The position numbers and the translations under genes were made by a program. Below are positions 55,078-63,586 of a stretch of 64,000 bases of DNA, piece after piece (within the stretch, counting starts at the first letter, position 1; every line of letters starts with the position of its first letter). The DNA lies in NCBI GenBank assembly GCA_016702645.1, contig JADJDP010000002.1, positions 248,001 to 312,000 on the forward strand. Reading direction: 5' to 3'. The stretch comes from Flavobacteriales bacterium (lineage in GTDB: Bacteria > Bacteroidota > Bacteroidia > Flavobacteriales_F > PHOS-HE28). Below the pieces are notes generated by a model. The model was not told where the DNA came from. It did not search any database and worked only from the letters and a program-made list of their open reading frames with translations.

Positions 55078-56039
55078 CCCAGCTTGCTCCGCACACGGGA
55101 GAGCACCACGCTCGCCACCCCCCGCGCTTTCTCTTCACCTTCCTTCAATCGTGCGTCCAGTTCGGGGCGATCCTCGATCAAGCGCGCGAAGGTCTCACGC
55201 TCCCCTCGGAAACCGTCGAGCAGTGCGGCGAGCAATTCCTTCTTCGCGTGACCGTAGCCATAGCCACCGGCGCGGTAATTCGCGGCCATTGTCGTTACGG
55301 CGTCCGTGGATGCAACGAGGCGGAAAAGCTTGAACACATTGCAGGTTTCCGGATCCTTCGGTGCCTCCAGCGGCTTGCTATCGGTGACGATGTTCATCAC
55401 CTCCTTCTTCAAGTCCTTCTCCGGCGCGAAGAGGCTGATGACATTGCCACGGCTCTTGCTCATCTTCTCCCCGTCGGTGCCAGGTACCACCATCACCTGT
55501 GCATCGATGCGCGCTTCGGGCGGCACGAGGCACTCGCCCATCTGGTGGTTGAACCGTTCGGCCACATCGCGCGCCATTTCGATGTGTTGCTTCTGGTCCT
55601 TGCCCACGGGAACGAACTCCGCATCGTACAGCAGGATGTCGGCCGCCATCAACATAGGGTAGGTGAAGAGGCCGGAGTTCACGTCTTCCAGACGATCGGC
55701 CTTGTCCTTGAAGCTGTGTGCGAGCGCGAGCCGCGAATAGGGAAAGAAACAACTGAGGTACCATGTGAGCTCGGTCACCTCGGGCACCATGCTCTGGCGA
55801 TAGAATACAGTGCGCTTCGTGTCCAAGCCACATGCGAGCCACGCCGCGGCAACACCATAGGTGTTCGCTTGCAATAAAGCCGGATCCTTGATCTGCGTGA
55901 GCGAGTGCAGGTCGGCGATGAAGAGGAAGGATTCGTTGCCCGGCTGCGTGCTCATGGCGATCGCAGGGCGAATGGCACCAAGGACATTGCCCAGGTGTGG
56001 TACGCCTGTGCTTTGTATACCGGTGAGGATGCGGGCCAT
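55071..56039 (-). CDS. trpS: tryptophanyl-tRNA synthetase
   Basis: 322-aa class I synthetase. PHLGN (HIGH equivalent) at residues 14-18 and KMSKS at 192-196 are present, with GIQSTG, SFLFIADLHSLT, YPMLMAADILLY, VGKDQKQHIE and MVVPGTDGEKMSKSRGN. The start ATG 56039 (ARILTGIQSTG) follows a TATCTTCG box by 9 nt; the frame is open 8 codons further upstream. Complete. Confidence 0.95.
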   Translation of the reverse strand: MARILTGIQSTGVPHLGNVLGAIRPAIAMSTQPGNESFLFIADLHSLTQIKDPALLQANTYGVAAAWLACGLDTKRTVFYRQSMVPEVTELTWYLSCFFPYSRLALAHSFKDKADRLEDVNSGLFTYPMLMAADILLYDAEFVPVGKDQKQHIEMARDVAERFNHQMGECLVPPEARIDAQVMVVPGTDGEKMSKSRGNVISLFAPEKDLKKEVMNIVTDSKPLEAPKDPETCNVFKLFRLVASTDAVTTMAANYRAGGYGYGHAKKELLAALLDGFRGERETFARLIEDRPELDARLKEGEEKARGVASVVLSRVRSKLGY

Positions 56040-56048
56040 GGTGGGCGG

Positions 56049-56056
56049 CGAAGATA
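56049..56056 (-). promoter_or_regulatory. putative -7 box for trpS
   Basis: TATCTTCG on the reverse strand, 9 nt before ATG 56039. The divergent plsC box is 56 nt away. Confidence 0.5.
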
Positions 56057-56112
56057 TCGGCACGCCTCCAAGCGACCACGTGCAGGTGCCGTTCGTGGCT
56101 TCGGCAGCCGCC

Positions 56113-56120
56113 TACCTTCG
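56113..56120 (+). promoter_or_regulatory. putative -7 box for plsC-gatC
   Basis: TACCTTCG, 19 nt before the GTG at 56140. Confidence 0.5.
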
Positions 56121-56139
56121 CCGCCTGTTTTTTCGGAAC

Positions 56140-56955
56140 GTGTCGAACACCGCAGCCACTGCAGATCAAGAAGCCCGCCCTCGGGTGGTGGACGGAGAGC
56201 TTCGCCGCAGCGCGGTGACCAAGTGGCTGTTCTTGCCGCTAAGGTGGGTGTACAAACTGTGGTTCGCCATCGTGTTCTTCGGCTCGCTGGTCGCCCTCTA
56301 CATCCCGTTCCGCATCCTGCTGTTCAAGCCAAGGCGCTACTACAAGGCCTTCCGGCTGAAGCGTGTGTGGGCGCGTTTTCTGCAGTGCGCCAGTGGCATC
56401 GTCCTTCGTGTGGAGCGCAAGGCCCCTCTGCCTCCAGCGCCCTACATCATCTGTTGCAACCACAGCAGTTACCTGGACATCATCCAGATGTACAATGTGA
56501 TCCCGCAGTACTTCCTCTTCATCGGCAAGTACGAACTGCTGAAGTGGCCGCTCTTCAACATCTTTTTCAAAGGCATGAACATCGCGGTGAACCGTGGCAG
56601 CAAGGTGGAAGCGGCCAAGGCGTTCCGGAAAGCGGCACAGGCCCTGGAGCGGGGTACCAGTATCGCCATCTTTCCGGAGGGTACGATCCCGGCTTTCACC
56701 CCCCGCATGAAGCCGTTCAAGGATGGTGCGTTCAAGCTGGCCATCGAGAAGCAAGTGCCCATTGTGCCCATCACTTTCCTGGACCATTGGCGCCTGTTCG
56801 GCGAGCCGATGGAAGTGATGTCACGTGCGCGTCCGGGACTTTCACGCGCCGTGGTACATGCCCCCATCCCAACCACGGGCCTCACCGAAGCCGACTTGAT
56901 AGCTTTGCGCGCACAGGTGTATGCCGTCATCGAAGAACCACTGCTGAACGCATGA
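56140..56955 (+). CDS. plsC: 1-acyl-sn-glycerol-3-phosphate acyltransferase (PlsC)
   Basis: 271 aa. N-terminal basic region, one or two hydrophobic helices (LWFAIVFFGSLVALYIPFRI), then NHSSYLDI (HX4D catalytic motif), a LFIGKYELLKWPLF segment, MNIAVNRGSK and FPEGTIP (third motif). Makes phosphatidic acid from lysophosphatidic acid. No ATG is suitable, so GTG 56140, just after the -7 box, is chosen. The stop overlaps the gatC ATG (ATGA). Confidence 0.88.
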   Translation: MSNTAATADQEARPRVVDGELRRSAVTKWLFLPLRWVYKLWFAIVFFGSLVALYIPFRILLFKPRRYYKAFRLKRVWARFLQCASGIVLRVERKAPLPPAPYIICCNHSSYLDIIQMYNVIPQYFLFIGKYELLKWPLFNIFFKGMNIAVNRGSKVEAAKAFRKAAQALERGTSIAIFPEGTIPAFTPRMKPFKDGAFKLAIEKQVPIVPITFLDHWRLFGEPMEVMSRARPGLSRAVVHAPIPTTGLTEADLIALRAQVYAVIEEPLLNA

Positions 56956-57248
56956 AGATCGACGAAGCCACATTGGACCGTATTGCGGAGCTGGCCCGCT
57001 TGGACTACAGCGATCCGGCTGCGCGCAAGGCGATCCTCGCCGACATGGAGCGCGTGCTCACCTTCGTGGAGAAGCTCAATGAGGTGGATACGGCCGGAGT
57101 GGAGCCGCTGATCTTCATGACCGATGAGGAGAACACCTTGCGAGAGGACGTGGCCGAGGTCTCCATCACCAAACAGGAGGCACTGAAGAACGCACCCGTG
57201 AAGGACAGCGATTACTTCAAGGTGCCGCGCGTGGTGGACAAGGGGTGA
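56952..57248 (+). CDS. gatC: aspartyl/glutamyl-tRNA amidotransferase subunit C
   Basis: 98 aa: IDEATLDRIAELARLDYSD, MERVLTFVEKLNEVDTAGVE and REDVAEVSITKQEALKNAP, ending YFKVPRVVDKG, are the family pattern. Structural subunit of GatCAB, which converts Glu-tRNA(Gln) or Asp-tRNA(Asn). The other subunits are not in the window. It overlaps plsC by 4 nt. Confidence 0.93.
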   Translation: MKIDEATLDRIAELARLDYSDPAARKAILADMERVLTFVEKLNEVDTAGVEPLIFMTDEENTLREDVAEVSITKQEALKNAPVKDSDYFKVPRVVDKG

Positions 57249-57314
57249 TCCGGTCCCACCAGCCGGTTCCACGTGGCTAGCTTCGCAACGCACAAGCCCA
57301 ACAACCCCGAAGCC

Positions 57315-58760
57315 ATGCTCCACAACAGCTCGTTCATCACGGTGGCGTTCGCATCCACGCTTGTGGTTTCATCCGTCCATTCGCAGGATACGCAGCTCTC
57401 GTGGGACGAAGTGGTCGACTGCAATGCTGCCGGTGAGGGCACGTTGCGACCACGGATCACGCTCAATGCAAGCAACAGCCCCGTGGTGCTTTGGGGCAAG
57501 AGCGCACCAGGGTCCAACTATGTGGCTATCGGTGAGGCGGGAGGTTTTTCGCCCATCGTGGAAGTAAGTGCACCGGGTTGTGTGCCCTCTGTTGCCGATT
57601 GGATGGGGAGCAGCATCGCTTCCGTTGGCAACACGGTGTGGGTGGTGATGAAGGCAACGCCGGAGGAAACCAAGCCGACGTACGTCCGGCGCTCGGACGA
57701 TGGTGGCTACACCTGGGCGGATACGATCCGGGTGGATCCCTTCGACGGTCTCGTTTCGCGGTTCCCCACGATCGATGTCGCCGACCCTGGCCGACCGCTT
57801 GTGCAATACATGCAGTTCGATGGTGGCTGGTCAGGTGCGCGACAAGTAGTCACGCACTTCATGGCTGGCTCGTTCATGGAGCCCGTGCAAGTGAGCACAC
57901 CGTATGCGCCCGGAGAAGTCTGTGATTGTTGCCCTGGCCAGGTGATCACCAATGGTGATCGCGCCGTTGCGCTTTATCGCAATGCCGGTTCGAACCTCCG
58001 CGTCATGTGGGGAGCTACCTCCGACGACCATGGGGCGAGTTTCCCGCTCGGTAGTGTGCTGGACACCACTGGCTGGAGCTTGAGCTCGTGTCCCAGCAGT
58101 GGACCCGATGGCTATTTGGTCGGCGACAGCATCCGCTATGTCTGGATGTCCGGTGCGAACAATGGCACCAAGGTGTACATGGGCAGTGCGCTCGCGAGCG
58201 ATCTCTCCCTTGGCACGGCGCGGTTCGTCAACCCGGGACAAGCGAGCGGACAGACCCAGAACTTCCCACGCATCGCTGGCAATGGCGACACGCTTGGCGT
58301 GGTTTGGGAGCAATACACGAACGGAGCCCGTGACATCTTCTTCAGCTGGAGCGTGACCGGCGCTGCTGGACTGAGCGTCCCCGAATGGGTGAATACCGAC
58401 ATGACCGGATCGCAAAAGACCCCCGACATCGCTTACGCGGATGGTTCCTTCCACATCGTGTGGAGCGAGTTCGGTGCCAACCAAGTACGCTACCGCAAGG
58501 GCGTTTTGCAGGACGCTGTCGGCATTGGTGAGACCTCATTGCCCAATGTGCAGGTCTGGCCTGTTCCCGCGGAAGAGACGATCCAGGTTCCCGGAGCTTG
58601 GCTCTCGGCCGAAGTCCTCGATCTCGATGGCCGTTCGGTGATGATGGCCGTGATCCACGACGGACAATTACCGGTCGGGTCACTGCCTGCGGGAGCTTAT
58701 GCGCTTTTGCTTCGTGGCCGCAATGATCAACAAGGCCGCACGCGCTTCGTGAAGCAATGA
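57315..58760 (+). CDS. secreted BNR/sialidase-fold protein with T9SS C-terminus
   Basis: 481 aa. Signal peptide FITVAFASTLVVSSVHSQ; the mature part is an exo-sialidase-like propeller (VRRSDDGGYTWADTI, TSDDHGASFPLG Asp-box-like repeats, GVVWEQYTNGARDIFFS). A VCDCCPGQVIT segment has three closely spaced cysteines, a plausible metal or disulfide site. From about residue 400 a T9SS-like end (VQVWPVPAEETIQVP, VLDLDGRSVMMAV, LPAGAYALLLRG). Catalytic Arg triad not demonstrated. The stop overlaps the next gene (ATGA). Confidence 0.75.
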   Translation: MLHNSSFITVAFASTLVVSSVHSQDTQLSWDEVVDCNAAGEGTLRPRITLNASNSPVVLWGKSAPGSNYVAIGEAGGFSPIVEVSAPGCVPSVADWMGSSIASVGNTVWVVMKATPEETKPTYVRRSDDGGYTWADTIRVDPFDGLVSRFPTIDVADPGRPLVQYMQFDGGWSGARQVVTHFMAGSFMEPVQVSTPYAPGEVCDCCPGQVITNGDRAVALYRNAGSNLRVMWGATSDDHGASFPLGSVLDTTGWSLSSCPSSGPDGYLVGDSIRYVWMSGANNGTKVYMGSALASDLSLGTARFVNPGQASGQTQNFPRIAGNGDTLGVVWEQYTNGARDIFFSWSVTGAAGLSVPEWVNTDMTGSQKTPDIAYADGSFHIVWSEFGANQVRYRKGVLQDAVGIGETSLPNVQVWPVPAEETIQVPGAWLSAEVLDLDGRSVMMAVIHDGQLPVGSLPAGAYALLLRGRNDQQGRTRFVKQ

Positions 58761-59530
58761 TCCTGATGGAAGGAGTGAGCAGTTCCTATCGACACACGCA
58801 GAAGTTCAAAGTCTCAGGGATGACCTGTGGCGGATGCGTCGCCACGGTGCGAAAGGTCCTGGCAGGCCATCCTGGTGTGCAGGAAGTTGCAGTGACCCTC
58901 GTTCCACCTGAAGCAGTTGTCACCACCTCCGCGGCGATCGCACCGGAAGACTTGAACGCTCTGCTACGTGGAACGCACTACGCGATCTCTGCGACCGTCG
59001 TACAACAGACTGTGCAACCGACATCGGTGAGCGCAGAGCCGACCGCGAAGGGTTTGTTCACCACCTATTTCCCGTTGCTGCTCGTCTTCGTTTTTATCAC
59101 CGGTCTTGCGTTGAGCACATCGTTCACCGCTGGGTATTTTGAGGGCATGCGCTTCATGGCGCACTTCATGGCCGGTTTCTTTCTGGCGTTTTCCTTTTTC
59201 AAACTGTTGGACCTGCAGGGCTTCGCGAACAGCTACAGGGGCTACGACCTGCTCGCGATGCGCATCCCTGCGTACGGCTACGTCTATCCCTTCATTGAGC
59301 TCGCGCTGGGCATCGCGTACCTTATGGGCTTCGATCCATTGATCACCAACTTGGTCACCATCGTGGTCATGGGCTTCAGCACCATTGGCGTATTGAGGGC
59401 GGTGGTCAACAAGCAGCGGATACAATGCGCTTGTTTGGGGACGGTCTTCAACCTGCCCATGAGCACCGTCACCATTCTGGAAGACCTACTAATGGTGGCG
59501 ATGGCGGGCGCGATGCTCGCGATGGGCTGA
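58757..59530 (+). CDS. HMA metal-binding domain fused to MauE/DoxX-like membrane domain
   Basis: 257 aa. Residues 15-75 form an HMA domain (KFKVSGMTCGGCVATV with CxxC) as in copper chaperones. A linker of about 35 residues leads to four hydrophobic helices (PLLLVFVFITGLALS, FMAGFFLAFSFFKLLDL, YPFIELALGIAYLMG, MVAMAGAMLAMG), with ACLGTVFNLPMSTVTILED, the MauE-like cysteine and His/Met-bearing loop. MauE proteins work with thioredoxin-like partners in disulfide or heme/quinone cofactor maturation. The fusion suggests copper or mercury handling plus redox. Coupled to the upstream secreted protein (ATGA). Confidence 0.8.
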   Translation: MILMEGVSSSYRHTQKFKVSGMTCGGCVATVRKVLAGHPGVQEVAVTLVPPEAVVTTSAAIAPEDLNALLRGTHYAISATVVQQTVQPTSVSAEPTAKGLFTTYFPLLLVFVFITGLALSTSFTAGYFEGMRFMAHFMAGFFLAFSFFKLLDLQGFANSYRGYDLLAMRIPAYGYVYPFIELALGIAYLMGFDPLITNLVTIVVMGFSTIGVLRAVVNKQRIQCACLGTVFNLPMSTVTILEDLLMVAMAGAMLAMG

Positions 59531-59573
59531 GGTCCGGTGCTGGTTCGCACCTTTGCGCTACCACCATTTCCCC

Positions 59574-60763
59574 ATGTACGGAAGCATCAAGCAGCACCTG
59601 GCCCAGGAACTCAAGTCGATAGAGGATGCCGGCCTCTTCAAGCGCGAGCGTGTCATCACCAGCGATCAGGGAGCGGAGATCACGGTCAACGGGAAGGCGG
59701 TCCTGAATTTCTGCGCGAACAACTACCTCGGTCTCAGTTCGCACCCCGAAGTGGTCGCCGCATCGCACGCCGCTTTGGATAGCCACGGTTACGGCATGAG
59801 CAGTGTGCGTTTCATCTGTGGCACACAGGACATCCATAAGGAACTGGAGCAGAAGCTCGCCGCCTTTCACGGGATGGAGGATACCATCCTGTATGCGGCC
59901 TGTTTTGACGCGAACGGCGGTGTCTTTGAACCGCTCCTTGGGGAGAATGATGCGATCATCAGCGATTCGCTGAACCACGCCAGCATCATCGATGGTGTGC
60001 GCCTTTGCAAGGCGATGCGCTACCGTTATGCCAACAACGACATGGCCGACTTGGACGTTCAGCTGCGCACGGCCAGAGCGGATGGAGCGAGGCACATCAT
60101 CATCGTGACCGATGGTGTTTTCAGCATGGATGGTATCGTGGCGGATCTTAAGGGTATTTGCGATCTCGCGGACAAGTACGACGCCATGGTGATGGTGGAT
60201 GAGTGCCACGCAGCCGGTTCCATTGGCAAGATAGGCAGAGGCAGCGTTGAGCATTGTGGCGTCATGGGTCGTGTGGACATCATCACCGGTACCCTCGGAA
60301 AAGCGCTCGGTGGGGCCATGGGTGGTTACACGACCGGGCGGAAGGAGATCATCGAGATGCTCCGTCAACGCAGCCGACCTTACCTCTTCAGCAATTCGCT
60401 TGCGCCTTCCATCGTGGGGGCGTCGATCAAGGTCATCGATCTGCTCATTGCCAGCACCGAATTGCGGGACCGCTTGGAGACGAACGTGGACCGTTTTCGC
60501 ACGGGCATCGAGAAGTTGGGCTTCAAGACGCGCGGTGCGGGAGCGGCCATCGTACCGGTCATGCTGGGCGATGCCAAATTGAGCCAAGTGATGGCGGACG
60601 AACTGCTGAAGGAGGGCATCTATGTCATCGGCTTCTTCTACCCGGTGGTTCCCCAGGACACCGCCCGGATACGGTGCAACTGAGCGCGGCGCATACCGAG
60701 GCCCATATCGACCGGGCCCTGGCGGCCTTCGGCAAGGTGGGCAAGGCCTTGGGGGTGGTCTGA
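59574..60763 (+). CDS. kbl: glycine C-acetyltransferase (2-amino-3-ketobutyrate CoA ligase), frameshifted
   Basis: Alpha-oxoamine synthase, PLP enzyme of threonine degradation. NFCANNYLGLSSHPEVVAA, MSSVRFICGTQDIHKELE, MVDECHAAGSIGK and TGTLGKALGGAMGG (PLP Lys) are all present. The main frame ends at about 60682, but the conserved C-terminus (VQLSAAHTEAHIDRALAAF, GKALGVV) follows in the next frame to 60763. Reading ATACGGTGC as ATACGGGTGC restores RIRVQLSAAH. The start ATG 59574 gives the family N-terminus MYGSIKQHL. Confidence 0.9.
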
Positions 60764-60801
60764 AGACCACGCCGGGAGCCAGCCGCCGCGATGAACAGCT
60801 C

Positions 60802-60834
60802 TTTGTTCGTTTTCAGGAAAAGCCTCTATATTCG
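60802..60834 (+). promoter_or_regulatory. rplM operon promoter (-33 TTTG and -7 TATATTCG)
   Basis: TTTG at 60802-60805, a 21-nt spacer, and TATATTCG at 60827-60834, the best full match to the Bacteroidota TTTG-N(19-21)-TAnnTTTG promoter in the window. The start codon is 42 nt further on. Confidence 0.7.
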
Positions 60835-60855
60835 CACCCCGTTTTCAGGGAAAAG
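60808..60855 (+). repeat. pair of near-identical TTTTC-AGG-GAAAA palindromes around the rplM promoter
   Basis: CGTTTTCAGGAAAAG at 60808-60822 and CGTTTTCAGGGAAAAG at 60840-60855, 32 nt apart. One overlaps the promoter spacer and the other the 5' leader. Confidence 0.65.
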
Positions 60856-60876
60856 ATCATTTAATCCAGCAGGACA

Positions 60877-61332
60877 GTGGCATCCACTACCCACACCACC
60901 AGTATGGCCAACGCGGCCACCGTTCAACAAGAATGGTTGCTGGTAGATGCTGAGAACGAGGTTCTTGGCCGCTTTGCAAGCAAGGTCGCCATGCTCGTTC
61001 GCGGCAAGCACAAGACCACCTTCACACCCCATGTGAACTGTGGCGATCACGTGATCATCATCAACGCCGAGAAGGTTCGCCTGACCGGCACCAAGTTGGA
61101 GGACAAGGAGTACCAGCGGTACAGCTTGTACCCCGGTGGCCAAACCCGCGAGAAGGCCAAGAACCTGAAGGCGCGCAAGCCCGAAGCGTTGTTGGAGATC
61201 GCCGTGCGCGGTATGCTTCCCAAGAACCGCTTGGGTCGTCGCCTTTTCAACAACCTGCATGTGGTGGTGGGCAATAGCCACAAGCACGAAGCCCAGAAGC
61301 CCCGCAACTTCGACCTGAACACGCTCAAGTAA
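60877..61332 (+). CDS. rplM: 50S ribosomal protein L13
   Basis: 151 aa. EWLLVDAENEVLGRFASKVA, LVRGKHKTTFTPHVNCGDHV, YPGGQTREKAKNL and VRGMLPKNRLGRRLFNNLHV are L13 signatures. The N-terminus can start at GTG 60877 or ATG 60904. The GTG start reproduces the approximately ten-residue Thr-rich extension seen in Bacteroidota L13, and AGGA lies just before it, so it is preferred. One base separates the stop from rpsI. Confidence 0.96.
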   Translation: MASTTHTTSMANAATVQQEWLLVDAENEVLGRFASKVAMLVRGKHKTTFTPHVNCGDHVIIINAEKVRLTGTKLEDKEYQRYSLYPGGQTREKAKNLKARKPEALLEIAVRGMLPKNRLGRRLFNNLHVVVGNSHKHEAQKPRNFDLNTLK

Positions 61333-61333
61333 G

Positions 61334-61720
61334 ATGGCCATCACGAACAGCCTCGGTCGCCGCAAGACCTCCATCGCCCGGGTGAACCTCACCGAGGGCA
61401 AAGGCAACATCACGATCAACGGCCGTGATGGGAACGAGTACTTCCCCATCACCATGCAGCAGTTCAAACTGCAGCAGCCCTTCAAGCTCACCGAAACCGT
61501 GGGCAAATACGATGTCACCGCGACCGTGGATGGTGGTGGCATCACCGGCCAGGTGGACGCCGTGCGTTTGGGCATCGCCCGCGCGCTGGTGAAGATCGAC
61601 GCCGAGCACAAACCGAAACTCAAGGCCGAAGAACTGATGACCCGTGACCCACGCGCCGTGGAACGGAAGAAGTTCGGACGCAAGAAAGCGCGCAAGCGTT
61701 ACCAATTCAGCAAGCGCTAA
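61334..61720 (+). CDS. rpsI: 30S ribosomal protein S9
   Basis: 128 aa. LGRRKTSIARVNLTEGKGNI, VDGGGITGQVDAVRLGIARA and the basic tail MTRDPRAVERKKFGRKKARK with RYQFSKR identify S9. Immediate neighbour of rplM, as is usual. Confidence 0.97.
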   Translation: MAITNSLGRRKTSIARVNLTEGKGNITINGRDGNEYFPITMQQFKLQQPFKLTETVGKYDVTATVDGGGITGQVDAVRLGIARALVKIDAEHKPKLKAEELMTRDPRAVERKKFGRKKARKRYQFSKR

Positions 61721-61758
61721 GGTCCCTGCGCTTGTTCAGGATCCAATCCTGGCGGACT

Positions 61759-61781
61759 CAGCCTGAGCCTGTCGAAGGCTG
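61759..61781 (+). repeat. REP-like palindromic element (copy 2)
   Basis: CAGCCT (61759-61764), core GAGCCTGTCGA, AGGCTG (61776-61781): 6-nt complementary arms around an 11-nt core in the rpsI-rpsB intergenic region. The core differs by one base from that at 42727-42737 and the arms are unrelated. Confidence 0.7.
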
Positions 61782-61843
61782 GCGGTGTGCTACCACTAGG
61801 ATGCCTGTTTCAACGGGAACAAGGAAAGTGAACAACAAGTAAT

Positions 61844-62671
61844 ATGGCACGTCTCGAATTCCAACAGTTGCTCGACGCAGGTGTACACTTCGGTCACCTG
61901 CGCCGCAAGTGGAACCCCAACATGGCCCCGTACATCTTCGGGGAGAAGAAGGGGATCCACATCATCGACCTGAACAAGACCAGCGTGAAGCTGGAGGAGG
62001 CCGCCGCTGCGATGAAGAACATCGCACGCAGTGGCAAGAAGGTCCTGTTCGTTGCAACGAAGAAGCAAGCGAAGGACATCGTTACCAACAAGGTGAAGGA
62101 GACGGGCATGCCGTACGTCACTGAGCGTTGGAGCGGTGGCATGCTCACCAACTTCGGAACGATCCGCCGCACCATCAAGAAGATGGCGACGATCGACCGT
62201 ATGAAGATCGACGGCACCTTCGAGAACATGAGCAAGCGCGAGCGCTTGCAGGTGAGCCGTCAGCGCGAGAAGATGGAAAAGAACCTGGGTTCCATCGCCG
62301 ACCTCACCCGCCTGCCGAGCGCACTGTTCGTGGTGGACATCGTGAAGGAGCACATCGCTGTTGCCGAGGCCCGCAAGCTCAACATCCCAACGTTCGCCAT
62401 GGTCGATACCAACAGCGACCCCACGTTGGTGGACTTCCCCATTCCTGCGAACGACGATGCTACGAAGAGCATCGAACTGATCGTCGATACCATGATCGCA
62501 GCGATCAATGAGGGCATGGAGGAGCGCAAGAACGACAAGACCGCCGTGGACGAGGGAGCAGAGGAGGCCGAAGGTGCCGAAAGTGCTGACGAGGTCACTG
62601 CGGTTGTCGCTGAGGCCACGGTCCCTGTGGATGCCCCTGCGGACGCTCCTGCCGCGGAGGAGAACGCCTGA
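61844..62671 (+). CDS. rpsB: 30S ribosomal protein S2
   Basis: 275 aa. MARLEFQQLLDAGVHFGHLR, RKWNPNMAPYIFGEKKGIHI, YVTERWSGGMLTNFGTIRRT and VDTNSDPTLVDFPIPANDDA are S2 signatures. After about residue 228 there is a long acidic Ala/Glu/Val tail (EEAEGAESADEV...PAAEENA), longer than in most species but seen in several Bacteroidota. The tail does not disturb the core. Confidence 0.97.
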   Translation: MARLEFQQLLDAGVHFGHLRRKWNPNMAPYIFGEKKGIHIIDLNKTSVKLEEAAAAMKNIARSGKKVLFVATKKQAKDIVTNKVKETGMPYVTERWSGGMLTNFGTIRRTIKKMATIDRMKIDGTFENMSKRERLQVSRQREKMEKNLGSIADLTRLPSALFVVDIVKEHIAVAEARKLNIPTFAMVDTNSDPTLVDFPIPANDDATKSIELIVDTMIAAINEGMEERKNDKTAVDEGAEEAEGAESADEVTAVVAEATVPVDAPADAPAAEENA

Positions 62672-62725
62672 TCGATCTTCAAACAGTACGGACGGGGAGT
62701 TCCCCGACCGACCACCCCTAGAACA

Positions 62726-63565
62726 ATGAGCACCATGGCCATTACCGCCGCTGATGTGAACAAGCTGCGCCAGATCACCGGCGCGGGCATGATGGATTGC
62801 AAAACCGCCCTCACCGAGGCGAACGGTGACTTCGATGCCGCCATCGACATCCTTCGCAAGAAGGGCCAGAAGGTGGCCGCTAAGCGCGCCGACCGCGACG
62901 CAACGGAAGGCCTCGTGATCGCCAAGACCAGCGCCGACGGGACCCGCGGGGTGCTGGTTTGTGTGAACTGCGAAACCGATTTCGTTGCCAAGAACGGTGA
63001 CTTCACCGCCATGGCCGAGCGTATGGCCACCATCGCGCTTGAGAAGAACCTCAACAGCGTTGAAGCGCTGAAAGCTGCTGCCTATGACAGCAACGGTCTC
63101 AGCATCGCCGAGAAACTGATCGAGCAAACCGGCGTGATCGGCGAAAAGATCGACGTGAGCGCCTGTGGCGAAGTGAGCGCGCCTTTCGTATACGCCTACA
63201 ATCACCCTGGCAACAAGGTGGCCAGTCTCGTTGGCCTCAGCAAAGCGGGCTTCGAGAACGTGGCCAAGGACGTTGCCATGCAAGTTGCCGCCATGGGTCC
63301 CATCGCCCTGGACAAAGCGAGCACTCCGCAGAGCGTGATAGACAAGGAACTCGAGATCGGTAAGGAACTCGCGATCCAGGAGGGTAAACCCGCCGAGATG
63401 GCCGAGAAGATCGCCGTGGGCCGCCTGAACAAGTTCTTCAAGGAGAGCACCCTGCTCGCCCAGGAGTTCATCAAGGACAACAAGCTCAGCGTGGAGCAAT
63501 ACGTGAAGAGCGCCGACAAGGACCTCACGGTCACCGGCTTCAAACGCCACTCGCTCACCATCTGA
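62726..63565 (+). CDS. tsf: elongation factor Ts
   Basis: 279 aa, guanine nucleotide exchange factor of EF-Tu. The UBA-like N-terminus has ITAADVNKLRQITGAGMMDC and DIDILRKKGQKVAAKRADR-like segments; VNCETDFVAKNGDF is the core motif and a VEQYVKSADKDLTVTGF end is present. Start ATG 62726 (or 62735). It follows rpsB as in most bacteria, with a small CGGGG/CCCCG hairpin in the 54-nt gap. Confidence 0.96.
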   Translation: MSTMAITAADVNKLRQITGAGMMDCKTALTEANGDFDAAIDILRKKGQKVAAKRADRDATEGLVIAKTSADGTRGVLVCVNCETDFVAKNGDFTAMAERMATIALEKNLNSVEALKAAAYDSNGLSIAEKLIEQTGVIGEKIDVSACGEVSAPFVYAYNHPGNKVASLVGLSKAGFENVAKDVAMQVAAMGPIALDKASTPQSVIDKELEIGKELAIQEGKPAEMAEKIAVGRLNKFFKESTLLAQEFIKDNKLSVEQYVKSADKDLTVTGFKRHSLTI

Positions 63566-63586
63566 TGTCGATGTACAACGCATAGG

